Numbered from the stretch's first letter, positions 11,746 to 23,654 are shown. The stretch is DNA of 64,000 nucleotides from Capra hircus (GCF_001704415.2 NC_030817.1:54793550-54857549), one strand, 5' to 3'. Numbers and translations: made by a program. The notes: a model not told the origin generated them from the sequence alone.

Positions 11746-14700
11746 TTACACTTCTGGAACATCTGAAATAGACCCCACCTGCAATATGCTCATGTTAAAT
11801 GCCACTGAGATAAGAAAAAAAAAAAAATTCCCAGAGTCCATTTTTTTTCCCAACTCACTTTTCCCTCCTCCCTGAAAAGTTAATAATGGAAAGACACATG
11901 ACATATCCACCACAGATTACTGTGTCAGTCCATTCAGCTAATTTCAAAAAAGATGATGCTAATTATTAGAGATAATGAAAACTTGCTCTTCAACCACAAT
12001 CCAAGGGGAATCGTCCAATTGATTAACAGGGATTTCAACACACGCATTCAATTTCTCCTGCTCGTTTTGTAATGGATGGGAAAAATTGGTTTGTAGATAG
12101 AGATTTTTGAGAGCTAAGTGTCTAAGACACTGAAGGGAGCCACCTCATTAAGTCCTAGGCCTGGTTAGGCAGGCTCTCGAAACCAGAGGCAAAGCCAAAG
12201 GCAGGTAAACTCACTACAGGCATTATTTAATGAAAGTCTGCACTTTATCAGAGCATTCTTCCTGAGTCCTAGATTTATTTTTTGCATGATTTTTTTCTCT
12301 ATTTTTTAACCATTCATGTGTCTTTTAAAAATGCCGCATTGAAGCAGTTAAAAATAAATCCAGGATTTGCAGAACAGAAAGAAGTTAATCATGGCAGCAA
12401 ACTAAACCCCAGGGACAATTTTAGTCTCCAAGTTAAAATATCGTGTCTCTGACTCCAAGTAAATTGACTTTTCACAGAATACTCTAGCATAATGCATAAC
12501 AGTCAGGCACTCCAAGAGAAGCTCCTGGGTATTGGTCTAGAGCCCACAACCAGCAGCAGATCATAGTGTATGTTGAATAAAATTACCCATTCTGAAGGTC
12601 CTCAGCTATCTTGAATATTTTATTAGAAACCTTTTTTGTGGTGGAGACCAACTGGGACCTCTTTCTCCTAGGAGCGAGCTGTCAACAGTGGGAGAATTGA
12701 AAACCAGAGCAAGTCAAGCTTAATTAGATCTCCCCCCAACTACTTCCAACCTCACATTTCTGGTATATTCTTTGCTGACCATGAAACTTGATAAATAATA
12801 ATACACTGGAATTTGTCTCCCCAGACCTTTCAAAAAAGAAAAGCACAATCGTGGACAGGTAGAGAAAGAAAAATGTAGCAACAGCTTTCAAAGACTCTAG
12901 ACAAAATATTAGCTGAATGCTACCAACCATGTAATCACAATACTGTGATCAGAAAACTCACAGAGGTGCCTCAGGGTGGTACTGGGTGAGGAGCACGGTG
13001 CAATTTAGGCCCACGAGGAAATAGTTTCTGAGTCTCTGCTTTGAGGCTAGCACCCACTGGGCAACACAGGAAAACTGACCATATATTCCAGATTTCATGA
13101 GAAAAACTTCAAATGTCAAATCTTTTCTTCCCTCATTTCTTCACATCAACATGGTCTCATTAAAGAACAAGTCCCAAATCTGGGTTCAGAAAATATGACT
13201 GCTGAAAAGGATGGTGGACATAACTCACCATGCACAAGGAGTTAGCACTAGAGTTATGCAGTAAAAGATTGAAAACAAAGGCAGTAACCGTGGATCGCAG
13301 AGTTGGGAAATCATCATTCATTACACCAAGCTCACTTTTACAGATTGCTACTTTCTCTTTTCCAGCATGACATTTTTCTAAATCCTTAAGTACAGTAACT
13401 TCCCTTTTTTGTGATTTGCCGAAGTGCAGGAGTTCATATAACATTTCAGTGGCCGCCTATGTTAAGATGACTTTCTATTAATAGTATTATTTGTGATATA
13501 GCCTCCTTTTGAGGACACCCCATCTACTCTTGCAATAAGTTTTACAGTATTGCATTTCACAAACAATTTAATAGGAGTCTGGTTTCTTTTGAAAAATGTG
13601 TGCATATCCAATTTTCCCTTAGTTTCACAATACACAACACATCTGTTATTTCAATGATAACAGATGTTATACTGAAATTGTAATAACTTGTGAGTTAACT
13701 GTATTCAAAACTTTATAGTTACACACGTTCCAATAACTTAATCCTCTACCATTATCTCTTCAAATTGATTTAGCCCTGCAGAAGTTGGAGAAAATCAAAT
13801 ATTCATTGTGTTTGCTTTGTGCATATATACAAAAATCACATCATGATTTATCTCTCCTGGTATTAATCCTGTCTTCTTTGGAAAGATGGGGGTAAAAATC
13901 ATAACAGGATCAACAATCCCTCTTCTCTTTACTCATGAAGATAAATTTCATAGCCAATTCGGGATTAATATGCATGCATCTGTGTGCAAGCTTTTTTATG
14001 GATTTGTAGGCACCCTATAAATCCATTCTGTATTTCTAGCCATTTACCGTTTAAATAAATGACCTTTCCTCTTATCTCAAGGGCACAAGCCTACCCTCAT
14101 TTGGCCATTTTATCTTTTATTAGGGAAGCATCTCTCTCTTTCAAAAGCAAACTGCCTTCTTTCTCTTGAGCTTCCCTTTGGTCTTTTTCCCCTGCAGATC
14201 CAACTGAAATGTGTGGGTTACAAGGAAACGCACAAGTAGGTAGTGGGCCAGTATAGTGGGGGCTCTGAAGGAGCATGGTAAAGTGAGGAGAGCCTCCATC
14301 TTCTAGTACTTTCTGTACTGATACAGAGCAGAAGACTCATGCAACAACTGTGAGTAAAACTATGCCTGGGGGGTTTTTGAATGAGACCATACGCTAAGGG
14401 AGTCTGGAAAGGACAAGGTGGGAAGGGCTAGGGGCCCAGCAGGGCATTGTAGGGGAGTACAGCCTAGAGCTGGGCCTTAGGAGATGGTGGCATTTTGGCA
14501 GCTGTAATGCCGGGAGGGAGCACCCCCAATAAAGCCAAGGCTCTGCAAAACTGTGCAAGAGGGATTTGAGCAGGAGGGTAGCCAGGCCTCTTGTTTGGCT
14601 GCTCTACCCCAGCAAGAGGGCCAAGCTCTTATCCATTTCCAGTGTCCTCCTTTCACTCATTTCTTCCCTCATTCATCAAGCACACAGCCCTGAATGTCAC

Positions 14701-15029
14701 CAGCTGGACAGGCGTGGGTGGGAGAGAAACTCCTGAGGTGAGGAGTCTGAGTGCCTGTGAGTCAGCGGGTCCCCATTTTTATTTTGGTCTCCGGGCTCTA
14801 CTGACTTCAGAAAATCAGTTCCATTATGCTCAGCTCATTCTGAGGCCAACTCGCCATGTCTACCACTATCCTCTTGGGATTCCCCCCAAACACCAAATCC
14901 ATGAGTGTTCAAACAACATGAGTGTCATTACAGACATTTACAAGTGGAGAGAGAGCTGCTTGACATGGGGACAGAAAATTAACTACCAAGTAAATGCTTC
15001 AGCCTCATTCTGTGTGTGGAGAAGCAAGA
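11746..15029. other. Long repeat-poor stretch
   Basis: About 3.3 kb with no transposable element I can recognise, the longest such run in the window. It is AT-rich, with a poly-A run near 11814-11827 and T-rich tracts near 12278-12308. No exon with splice sites or known domain is visible. It may contain old, unrecognised repeats or conserved noncoding sequence. Confidence 0.45.
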
Positions 15030-15215
15030 GTGCACCAGGCTTTGCACACAGACTGCCCGGGTTCAAGTCCTGGCTCAGTCACTTTCAGGCATTTTCAATT
15101 TCTCTGTGCCCCAGCCTCCTTCATGGACAATATGGGTGTGATAATACTACTCACCTCGTTGGGTTATTGAAGGGATTATAGGAGATGAAACATGTAATGT
15201 TCTCAAAACAGAACA
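15030..15215 (+). mobile_element. MIR SINE, well preserved
   Basis: The MIR core runs in order: 'gactgcccgggttcaagtcc', 'tggctcagtcactttcaggc', 'ctgtgccccagcctccttca', then 'ataatactactcacctcgtt', 'gggttattgaagggattata' and 'gagatgaaacatgtaatg'. It forms the C-terminal third of a 196-codon frame (14591-15181), which is therefore spurious. Confidence 0.88.
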
Positions 15216-16470
15216 GACCATCTGTTATTGATGCTGTATTTTGTTGTTATTATGATTGGGTCCATGCCCCTTCGTTAGTGTTCACACTAAAGAGCTAGGG
15301 TCCTTGCAGCCCATTCACCCAGCTAAGAGGGAAGGGTCCCCATCACCCTGGCCTTTACCCTGATATCCCTGCTCAGATCTCCTTTGATGTAAGTGATATG
15401 TTAGGTGACAAATTGTACTTTGTAGACTTAATGCCTTTTCCTGTCTCTTGACTAGTGCTCATTTCTCCAGACGGTGTAGCCTTTTCTACAGATGCAGACG
15501 TGGGCCCAGTGGGTACACCATGAAGGCCTGGTGGCTAGAGGTTGGCCATTCTGTTTTCATAAGCAGGCTTCTCTCAGCCTAGACTGTGTCACTGTCCATG
15601 ATGGATGGGTAAACATTGCCTCACTTGTTAGGAAGTCTTTGTGGGGTAGGAGAGATTTCATGCTATTCTTAAGGACAATAGAAAATAAGATGAGCTGCAT
15701 GAGAAACAAAATAGTACATCTTTTTAAAAAGTCGTAAACAAGAGGAAACAAATACTAGGTAATATTTGCAAAGAAATTCCCCTGGGGACAAGACTCAAAA
15801 CTCTAAATTCAGTGGTATTGGAAAGTCTGCCTTGTTCGAGTATCCATAGAAAAAGCATTAAGCATACACCACATCTGTGCACACCCACCATGGTGTACTG
15901 CTTAATCTTTATGCCTCTGTGAAGAGGCTTGTTGTTATTGAAAAGAAAACCCAGGGCTAAGTACAAATACACAGAAAACACCAACAAGTGACCAAGCAAT
16001 GGAGTGGGAATCACCCAAGACAAGTCTCATTCCATAAAATGAAAACAAAGATAATGTAATTGAACCATGTGGTAGCTAGTGTGATTACCAGAAGTGAGTT
16101 ATTCCCAGATTTCTGATTTGGGTAACAGCAAAGTCTACGATTCTTTTCACTGGGACAGGGACCCTACGAGGAGAAATAGGTTTTGAAGCTGAGATTGAGG
16201 AACCTATGAGACAAGCAAGTGGAAGTATCAGTTGCCTGGCTATGGACTTAGGAAGTGGGAACTTCACTTTGTTGAGCACAAACTGCACTACCTCCTGGAA
16301 TAATGAATTCCACGAGTTACCTCCACTGGCATTTGGAGGGAGGAGGGCAAAGGCCTGGTCACAGAGGAGATTATAAACGTGACTGTGAAGGCCACCATGG
16401 CCCCACTGAGACAAAAGGGAGTCAAGAGACAAGTGTCTCTTTTCCTTCTAATTCTTAGAAGACTCTAATG
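15216..16470. other. Unclassified DNA
   Basis: About 1.25 kb with no recognised repeat. Antisense frames of 99-115 codons have no recognisable domain. Confidence 0.45.
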
Positions 16471-16630
16471 CAGTGATCCCCAGCCTTTTTTACACAAAAG
16501 AATGATTTCATGGAAGACAATTTTTTCATGGACTGGGATGAGGGAAATGGTTTCAGGATGATTCAAGTCAAGCGAATTAAATTTGCTATGCACTTTATTT
16601 CTATTTTTATTACATCATCTCCACACTCTC
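16471..16630 (+). mobile_element. hAT-like DNA transposon fragment
   Basis: It begins with a TIR-like 'cagtgatccccagcc', then 'tcatggaagacaattttttc', 'atggtttcaggatgattcaa' and 'tgcactttatttctattttt', the order seen in a common mammalian hAT non-autonomous family. The right inverted repeat is not found. The exact family name is uncertain. Confidence 0.6.
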
Positions 16631-16964
16631 TGTCTGAAACAGACTTTCCCCACTCAAATATCTGTCTCACACAAAACAATCAACAGTGGAAAGAAAATAA
16701 TTTCTCTCGTGTTCTTTTCCCTCTTTTTGTAAGGAAAGAAAACCTTCAAAGGCTGCTCCCACTCATGACCGCTCTTCAGTCCCATCAGCTGGAACCTGAT
16801 CATGTGACCAGCCATGGGTGGTTTTATCCCACTGAAAAAAAAGAAAGTAAATAGCCATGATTGGCTGTGACCAACCAAAATCCAACCCTGAGGCTAGAGG
16901 AGGAAACTATCTTCCTGAGCTTGCTGCTACCCAGGAATAAGGGAACCCAATCCCTGCTTGGGAT
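16631..16964. other. Unclassified DNA
   Basis: Sequence between a DNA-transposon fragment and an LTR; no family recognised. The 114-codon plus-strand frame (16510-16854) that crosses it starts inside the transposon fragment and is not supported as a gene. Confidence 0.4.
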
Positions 16965-17443
16965 TGTTGCAGGAAGGAGGACCCCTTCCAGGACCCAAAA
17001 CTGGGCTCTTGTCTAACACTCGGAAATGAATTGTTCGAGGAGATACATGTGCTGACAAAGCAAGAGACTTTATTGGGAAAGGGCACCCGGGTGGAGAGCA
17101 GTAGGGTAAGGAACCCAGGAGAACTGCTCTGCCACGTGGCTCACAATGTCGAGTTTTATGGTGATGGGACTAGTTTCCAGGTGGTCTTTGACCAATCATT
17201 CTAATTCAGAGTATTTCCTGGTGGCGCACGCATCTCTCAGCCAAGATGGACGCTAGCAAGAGGGATTCTGGGAAGTGGACGGACACGCAGTGTCTCCTTA
17301 AGACCTTTCCTGAACTCTTCCTGTTGGTGGTGGCTTATTAGTTTCGTATTCCTTATCAGGATCTCCTGTCATAAAACAACTCATGCAAATGGTTACTATG
17401 GTGCCTGGCCAGGGTGGGCGGTTTCAGTGTGCTTCCCCTAACA
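16965..17443 (-). mobile_element. Solo LTR, class I (gammaretrovirus-like) ERV
   Basis: On the minus strand a 479-bp unit starts with TG, ends with CA and carries LTR landmarks. There is a TATA-like 'cataaaac', a 'ggttccttaccctac' stretch, an AATAAA signal followed by 'gtctcttgctttg' (plus strand around 17065-17075), and a 'ttcctgcaaca' end. The left flank ends ggat and the right flank begins ggac, possibly a 4-bp TSD with one change. No gag, pol or env sequence adjoins it, so it is a solo LTR left by recombination. The class I assignment rests on layout and TSD size, not a database match. Confidence 0.75.
17068..17076 (-). promoter_or_regulatory. LTR polyadenylation signal region
   Basis: The plus-strand 'gactttattgg' is the complement of 'ccaataaagtc', the usual position of the R-region AATAAA in retroviral LTRs. 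Function today is unknown. Confidence 0.55.
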
Positions 17444-17454
17444 GGACGAGTTCA

Positions 17455-17740
17455 GTTATGCCACAGTGGCTTAAAAGCAGTGTTTATTTCTCCTTCTTGC
17501 TACATGCCCACTGTAGGACACAAGAGGTCTCTGCTTTTGGTTACCCCCTGGGAGTCAAGCTGATGGAAGCTCCATGTGATTTTCAGATTACACTGGCCAC
17601 GGAGGAGCATCCTGAAAGTTCCATAATTAAATATCATGGGCTAGACATAAGAGCCAGAAGTAGTCACATGGTCTCACTGGACCACAGGTAGGCCCGGAAT
17701 TTCAGTCTTCTACATGACCTGAATGAGAGAAGAGTCAGAT
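17455..17740. mobile_element. Possible ancient repeat next to the LTR
   Basis: The stretch 'gtttatttctccttc', the 'cacggaggagcatcctgaa' block and 'agtagtcacatggtctcact' recalls old mammalian LTR/DNA elements, but I cannot place it in a family. Confidence 0.3.
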
Positions 17741-18543
17741 ACTGGAAAAGAGCGTGAATGTCTACCAAATCTGCAAACCCTGCCAAATCCATGGAGTATC
17801 TGGGTGTGAGAAACCTACTATCTCCTGGTATAACCAATTTCATTTTTGCTCATCCTTGACTGACAAACAGCACATCTTTATAATAAATTTAAAAACCCCT
17901 CTACAGCATGCATCCCTTGTTCTACATACTTATAAAACTATGTTTTTCATTTTTCCCATGACAGATCTTCAACTGTTTGAAGATAATTATCGTGCCCTCC
18001 CAGTCCTCATTTTTGCAAATTGAATCAAAATTTCAATTAGGAATTCAAAAGTTCAAGTATCTGAAAATAGAGTGACATTGAATTGAAAGTTTCTGTATTT
18101 TGGAAAAATACAGAAATTTGGATTAACTTCAGAGAAAGAGAACCAAGCTAATGTGTTGGATCAGAGGAAAAGATAATGGATGGAAAAGCAAGCTCCTATC
18201 TGAAACTGTTGACAGAGAACCAAATAATAGAAGATATCTTTTCTTCCTTGGGCTCAGATTAACTGTGAAATTCTCATTCCTTGGTTGCTGCTTCACTTCT
18301 GGCCTGATAGAATCAGAATATTTCTGCAGTTACCTTCCTTGACTGCTGGAGGTAGTACCAAGGCAAACATACTAAGGAAAAAAAAGAAAAAAAAATCCCT
18401 CCAATTTTACTCATTGACTCATCTTGTGTTTAAGTAAGTGTTATTTGAAGCTAAATTACAGAATCTTAATTCAGAGAGAGACTCTCAGGATCTAAGACTA
18501 ATGAATCTTTCTCAGAATGTTTCTTAATGTGGACACTTCACTA
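17741..18543. other. Unclassified AT-rich DNA
   Basis: No repeat family or exon recognised. A-rich patch near 18377-18394. Confidence 0.45.
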
Positions 18544-18561
18544 AAAAGCCAGGAGAAACAG

Positions 18562-18868
18562 ACATAGAGAATAGACTTATTGACGTGGGGAGAGAGGAGG
18601 AAAGAGTGAGATGTATGGAAAGAGTAACACGGAAACTTACATTACCATATGTAAAGTAGACAGACAACAGGAATTTGCTGTGTGGCTCAGGAAACTCAAA
18701 AAGGGGCTCTGTATCAACCTAGAGGGGTGGGGTAGAGAGGGAGATGGGAGGGAGGTTCAAAAGGGAGGGGATGTGTGTATACCTATGGCTGATTCATGTT
18801 GAGGTTTGACAGGAAACAACAAACTTCTGTAAAGCAATTATCCTTCAATAAAAAAATAAATTAAAAAG
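18562..18868 (+). mobile_element. L1 3' UTR insertion with imperfect TSD
   Basis: A 5'-truncated artiodactyl L1 3' end: 'gacatagagaatagactta', 'gagatgtatggaaagagtaa', the G-rich tract at 18723-18755, 'cctatggctgattcatgttg' and 'caattatccttcaataaaa' plus an A-rich tail. It is flanked by 18-bp near-repeats, aaaagccaggagaaacag (18544-18561) and aaaaggcaggagagacag (18869-18886), with two differences. Confidence 0.88.
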
Positions 18869-18886
18869 AAAAGGCAGGAGAGACAG

Positions 18887-19386
18887 CAAATACAACTTAC
18901 CTACTTATTTGGAGGTGCTTGTAAATTGTGGGTTAATTGCATAACAAGGCAGCCAGTTAACACCTGCCTGTGAATTTACATATTTCCAGCCATATATCAT
19001 CTCCCACCTGATACAGACTTCATTGAAGCCAGAATGTTTCACCAGGACTGGAAGGTCAGTCCCATTTGTCAAAGCAGGGACAGTCCTTTTGTCTTAAGAC
19101 AGCCTTATCTGGGTTGTGGAGTCGCTCAAGGACATCATCTGCCTTCCAATCAGCAGAGCCTTGAGAAAGTAGAGCTTTGTGAACAATGGGTCTTCTTACT
19201 CACTTGTTTCTAGCATCTACTTTTGTCCTTATTAGGAGGCCAGAATCTACAGGCTGATAAGACAAAGACACCCCTCATTTGCAAGGAAGGACCTAAGAGT
19301 ACAGGTCTCTGATACACTTGCTAACTGTACAGAAACCAATTGCAACGGGTTTTTGTCATGCTCATTACATGAAAGAGCCTTGTAAG
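18887..19386. other. Unclassified DNA
   Basis: No repeat family or exon recognised. Confidence 0.45.
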
Positions 19387-19390
19387 GTTA

Positions 19391-19488
19391 GTGAATACTG
19401 GCTAATGTCCAATGTGTGCGTGTGTGTTGTGAGGTCAGTGAATACTGGCTAATGTCCAGTATGTTTGTGTGTGTGAGTGCACGCACAC
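19391..19488 (+). repeat. 47-bp tandem duplication with GT-rich ends
   Basis: The 20-mer gtgaatactggctaatgtcc occurs at 19391-19410 and again at 19438-19457, a period of 47 bp. Each copy is followed by a GT-rich microsatellite-like segment. It abuts the Bov-tA element to the right. Confidence 0.85.
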
Positions 19489-19690
19489 TCAGTTGCTCAG
19501 TCATGTCCAACTCTTTGTGACCCCATGGATTGTAGCCCACTAGGCTCCTCTGTCCATGGAATTTCCCAGGCAAAAACATAGGAGTGGATTGCCATTCCAT
19601 TCTCCAAGGGATCTTCCTAACCCAGAGACTGAACCCACATCTCCTGCAATGGCAGGCGGATTCTTTACCACTGTGCCACCTGGGAAGCCC
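19489..19690 (-). mobile_element. Bov-tA SINE
   Basis: On the minus strand it runs from 'gggcttcccaggtggcacag' through the middle 'ggaatggcaatccactcct' to a 'gttggacatgactgagcaa' end. Near full length. Confidence 0.9.
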
Positions 19691-19879
19691 TGGGAGATAA
19701 TAAAGAGCAAATTCATTTTCACAAATATTTATTGAGCACTTAATTATATAGTAGGTACTGGCAGGTACTAGGAACTATGATGAGAGAGCAAATAAGCCTG
19801 TCTCCAGCTTTCCCAGAGCTCACATCCTGGAGGGGGATCTGGGCATTGACCATACAGTCACATCCACATCAATCAGAAC
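19691..19879. other. Possible old repeat (L2/MIR-like)
   Basis: The words 'aaatatttattgagcactta' and 'ccagagctcacatcctgg' are common in ancient mammalian repeats, but the family is unclear. Confidence 0.35.
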
Positions 19880-20105
19880 ACTCAGGGAGTACTTACCAAG
19901 TGCCTGGCTCTGTTCCACATACTTTACATTCATTCATTAACATGATCCTTACCACACTCCTATGAAGCAATTGCTATGCTCATCACTCATTTTACAGATG
20001 AACAAAGTGAGTTACAAAGACGTGAAGAAACTTGTCTTGGGTCACACAGCCAATAAGTGGCAGAGCTGAGAATGAAACTTCGGCAGGCAGTCTGGCTTTT
20101 AATGC
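19880..20105 (-). mobile_element. MIR SINE
   Basis: The plus strand shows 'gtacttaccaagtgcctggc', 'ctcattttacagatgaacaa', 'gggtcacacagccaataagt' and 'ggcagagctgagaatgaaac', followed by 'ggcagtctggctttta'. This is an almost complete MIR complement. Confidence 0.9.
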
Positions 20106-20287
20106 CACCAATCCCTTCAACAGACCTAGTAGTGTTTGAAAAGACTTTCAGGAACATCCTTCCCATGTTCATCTCTCTGGTGTGTCCCCCACTACCTGTT
20201 CTACCAATCACTACACTGCCTTTAATGGCTGCATTGCATCAAAGAGGTGCACATTATTATCAATTTCTGAATTCAAGGTGCATCCCA

Positions 20288-21418
20288 CAGCTGACAACCC
20301 AAGTAGAAAAAGCAAGAGAATTCCAGAAAAACATCCACTTCTGCTTCATTGACTATGCTAAAGCCTTTGACTGTGTGGATCACAATAAACTGTGGAAAAT
20401 TCTTAAAGAGATGGGAATACCAGACCACCTTACCTGCCTCCTGAGAAACCTGTATGCGGGTCGATAAGAAATAGAACCAGACATGGAACAACAGACTTAT
20501 TCAAAATTGGAAAAGGAGCACATCAAGGCTGTATATTATCACCCTGCTTATTTAACTTATACGCAGTGTACATCACATGAAATCCCGGGCTGGATGAGGC
20601 ATAAGCTGGATTGCCAGGAGAAATATCAATAACCTCAGACATTCTCACACCACCACTGTTATGACAGAAAGTGAAGAGGAACTAAAGAGCCTCTTGATGA
20701 AGGTAAAAGAGGAGAGTGAAAAAGCTGGCTTAAAACTCAACACTCAAACTACTAAGATCATGGCATCTGGTCCCATTACTTCATGGCAAATAGATGGGGA
20801 AACAATGGAAACAGTAAGAGACTTTATTTTCTTGGGCTCCAAAATCACTGCAGATAGTGACTGCAGCCACAAAATTAAAAGACACTTGCTCCTTGGAAGA
20901 AAAGCTATGAAAAACCTAGACAGTGTTCGAAAAAGCAGAGACATTATTTTGCCAACAAAGGTCCATATAGTCAAAGCTATGGTTTTTCCAGTAGTCATGT
21001 ATGGATGTGAGAGTTGGACCACAAATATAGCTGAGCACTGAAGAATTGATGCTTTTGAACTGTGCTGTTGGAGAAAACTGTTGAGAGGCCCTTGGACTGC
21101 AAGGAGATAAATAAGTCAATCCTAAAGGAAATCAGTCCTCAATATTCATTGGAAGGACTAATGCTAAAGCTGAAGCTCCAATACTTTGGCCACCTGATAT
21201 CCAGAGCTAACTCACTGGAAAAGACCCTGATGCTGGGAAAGATTGAGGGCAGGAGGAGAAGCGGATCACAGAGGACAAGATGGTTGGATGGTATCACTGA
21301 TGCAATGGAAATGAGCTCAACCTCTGGTAGCTAGTGAAGGACAGGGAAGCCTGGCATGCTGCAGCCCATGGGGTTGCAAAGAGTCAAACACGACTGAGCG
21401 ACTGAACAACGACAACAA
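20288..21418 (+). mobile_element. BovB (RTE) LINE, 3' ~1.1 kb
   Basis: A 5'-truncated BovB. It enters ORF2 just upstream of reverse transcriptase motif A, retains the C-terminal region and ends with the usual '...gactgagcgactgaac' 3' end. BovB is an RTE-clade retrotransposon known for horizontal transfer between reptiles and ruminants. The coding sequence is broken by frameshifts and stops (see the pseudogene entry). Confidence 0.95.
20312..21334 (+). pseudogene. BovB ORF2 remnant, RT motif C destroyed
   Basis: The product would be the RTE reverse transcriptase that copies LINE RNA at nicked target DNA. Motif A is readable (YAKAFD, about 20354-20371). A stop interrupts the frame at 20465-20467. 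The catalytic YADD motif is gone: where other copies have tatgcagatgac, this copy has a degraded, shortened segment around 20640-20650. The frame reopens at 20661-21041 (thumb and C-terminal region) and ends in a TGA at 21039-21041, where a CGA codon is expected; this is a CpG transition. A last segment follows at 21062-21334. It is dead beyond doubt. Confidence 0.92.
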
Positions 21419-23654
21419 TAGGTAGAACTGTCGTGTGGTTTTTTCTAAGTGGTAGGTAACATAACATCGCAGCATATGCACAAACGTGGGTTAGACTCCA
21501 TGGAAGATGGTACTTGGTGCTGATCTGCCCACCACAGTGGGAGAACACAGGGCCAAACCAGAGCAGGGCTCCATTGTTGGAAGAAAGAAATTATTCTCAT
21601 GTTTAGTGAGGAAAGCAGAAGCATGGAAAGCAACAGGTATAGAGTCACACTCTTAGAGCTGGGAGATGAGTCAGGTGTGCCTATGAAGCACCACTTCATA
21701 GAAGAAGCACCACTTACAGGAGCGGAAACTGAGGTCTGAGAGCAGAAGGTCTGGTTCAAGGTCAAACCCAAAAGTCATTTCTTGACATAGGCAAGCCAGG
21801 CCAGGTCTCCTGACCTTCAGCCAGCACAGGGCTCCTGCTCCCCTCTACTCTCCCAGCTAAAATTCTCCCACAAGAAACCCAAAACTGTCAGCAGACAGAA
21901 AAGAAGGTCCTGTTTATATTCCTGTTGTTTAAGTAGACTCCCTTGTTCTAATAAAATAACTCTTGCCTTCAACAAAGGCATTCGTAACAACAACAAAAAA
22001 AAAACATTATTTTCTCCATGAAAAGGTTTGATTTCCCTGCCTTACTCAGGTTTACCCAGCATTTTCTTTGGTTACACTTCAGATTTTATATCTCTCAATA
22101 TGCCCTTCCTCAAGCCCTAAAACTGATCATTCTTGACCAACAATCCACCATTAAGCTGTGGATTTGCAAATGGCATCTTTTTTTCCCCCCCTCTCCATGG
22201 AACTTAGCAGTGGTTGAAGCACATGCAATATGCAGAGAGAGACACATAAAATCTTTGAACTCAGAAAACTGTGGTTGTAAAAAAGGCCTTCTCTCCAGTC
22301 GAGGTTGGACAGAGCAGGAAAGCATTTAGGCTACTTCGGTTGTGCCTTTCATTAGGATGCTGCCTGCCAGCATTCTCCCTAAAAATAGTTGTCACGCCAG
22401 TGGAGTCCTCTCTCTGGCAAACAGACCGTTCTGCACCAAGATCCTTTTGAGCTGGTTCTTAAGTTACAGGAATTTTAACTAAATTAGAAAGTTTGCCACT
22501 TTGTTCCTCGTAGAATAAAACCTTTTCAAGCCAGAGCTCCTGAAACACAGGTTCAGCTCAGTTCTGAAAAACAGAAAAATGCCGCCTCCCTGGCTGGGCA
22601 TAAAAGCATGTTGAAGCTGGAGGGGGGTTGAGAACAAATGGAACCTCCTGCTTATTAATGCTTGGGTAGTCAATTTCTTCACCCGGCTATTTCCTTCACC
22701 GCGAGCCTTCCTGCTAGTGTTTTATCAGTGCTGGACCGCAGAATGATAAACGCCATCCCATATAAAAAGGTAAAGGTGCCTTAAAACCTCGTTCGGGTGT
22801 TTCAAAACACAGTTCCACTTTCTACAGTGTTTCCATTTTCCCACAGATAAGGCTCTAAGGATTCTAGAATAGACAGTAGGAATGCCAAGTAAATAAACAA
22901 TTTCAAATCTGCTCAGTCAGATCTGAAAAAGTTTCCACAGCATCAGTGTCAACTTGCTCATCTTTCTTTTGAAGATTCTCCTCTTAACCTTTAACACAGA
23001 CCTTGGTTTCCAAGAATCTAACATCAGCTGTTGGGCAGTTTTAAAGACAAATTCTGTTTGCAACTTTTGGCATCCTTTTGATTTATTTTACATCCTTGGG
23101 GTACTTTTACTTGTATTATCTCACCTTGGTCTCCTATACAAATCAGACCAACTGGCGTGTTCAAGAACCCTTGGGCATGGGGCTATCTTTGAGTTCCCAG
23201 CTATGGTACCCACAGGTAATTTTCCCAAGGCAACTGTGGTCATCATGAAACTGTCTTGGTCAAAAAGTATAATTTCACTTTACCAATAAAAAAAATTGAG
23301 CTATAAATATGTGCTTTTGTGTATTCCTGTCTTTCTCTGAAAATGCACTACCATATTATAAGACACTAACAAAAATAATTAATTTGAAAGAAGAGGTTTT
23401 TCAAGTCTGAATACAGGATTTAATATTTTGCTTTGCCTGAGAGGATTACCTAGCATACTCCCAGAAAGAGTCGGTCCTAGTCTGGAAATTCCAGTTTCAG
23501 AAGAATCCTGAAGAGGGGCATGCAAGGCTCTCCACAAATAAGTGCCAAACTTCTTCTCTAGTGTAATCTACGCCTGTCCCTCCCCTCAGACTGAACCACT
23601 GATTGCCTAGTGGCTCCAAGCCACCTCCTTGGCTCTTCTGTGAATGACCTGTTA
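21419..23654. other. Repeat-poor stretch
   Basis: About 2.2 kb without a recognised repeat. TATA-like words (cataaaag at about 22600 and catataaaaag near 22760) and several CpGs cluster at 22380-22800. No exon, domain or CpG island is visible. An A-rich tract lies at 21993-22003. Confidence 0.45.

Noticed and set aside
14591..15181. 196-codon open frame, the longest outside LINE sequence
   Set aside because: Its C-terminal third is a readable MIR SINE, there is no known domain, and nothing supports a promoter or splice structure.
16965..17443. Part of a full provirus
   Set aside because: No gag, pol or env sequence and no second LTR in the window, so only a solo LTR is supported.
22590..22610. 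Globin-promoter-like word (ctgggcataaaag)
   Set aside because: A short match only. No CACCC or CCAAT context in the right spacing and no globin exon downstream.
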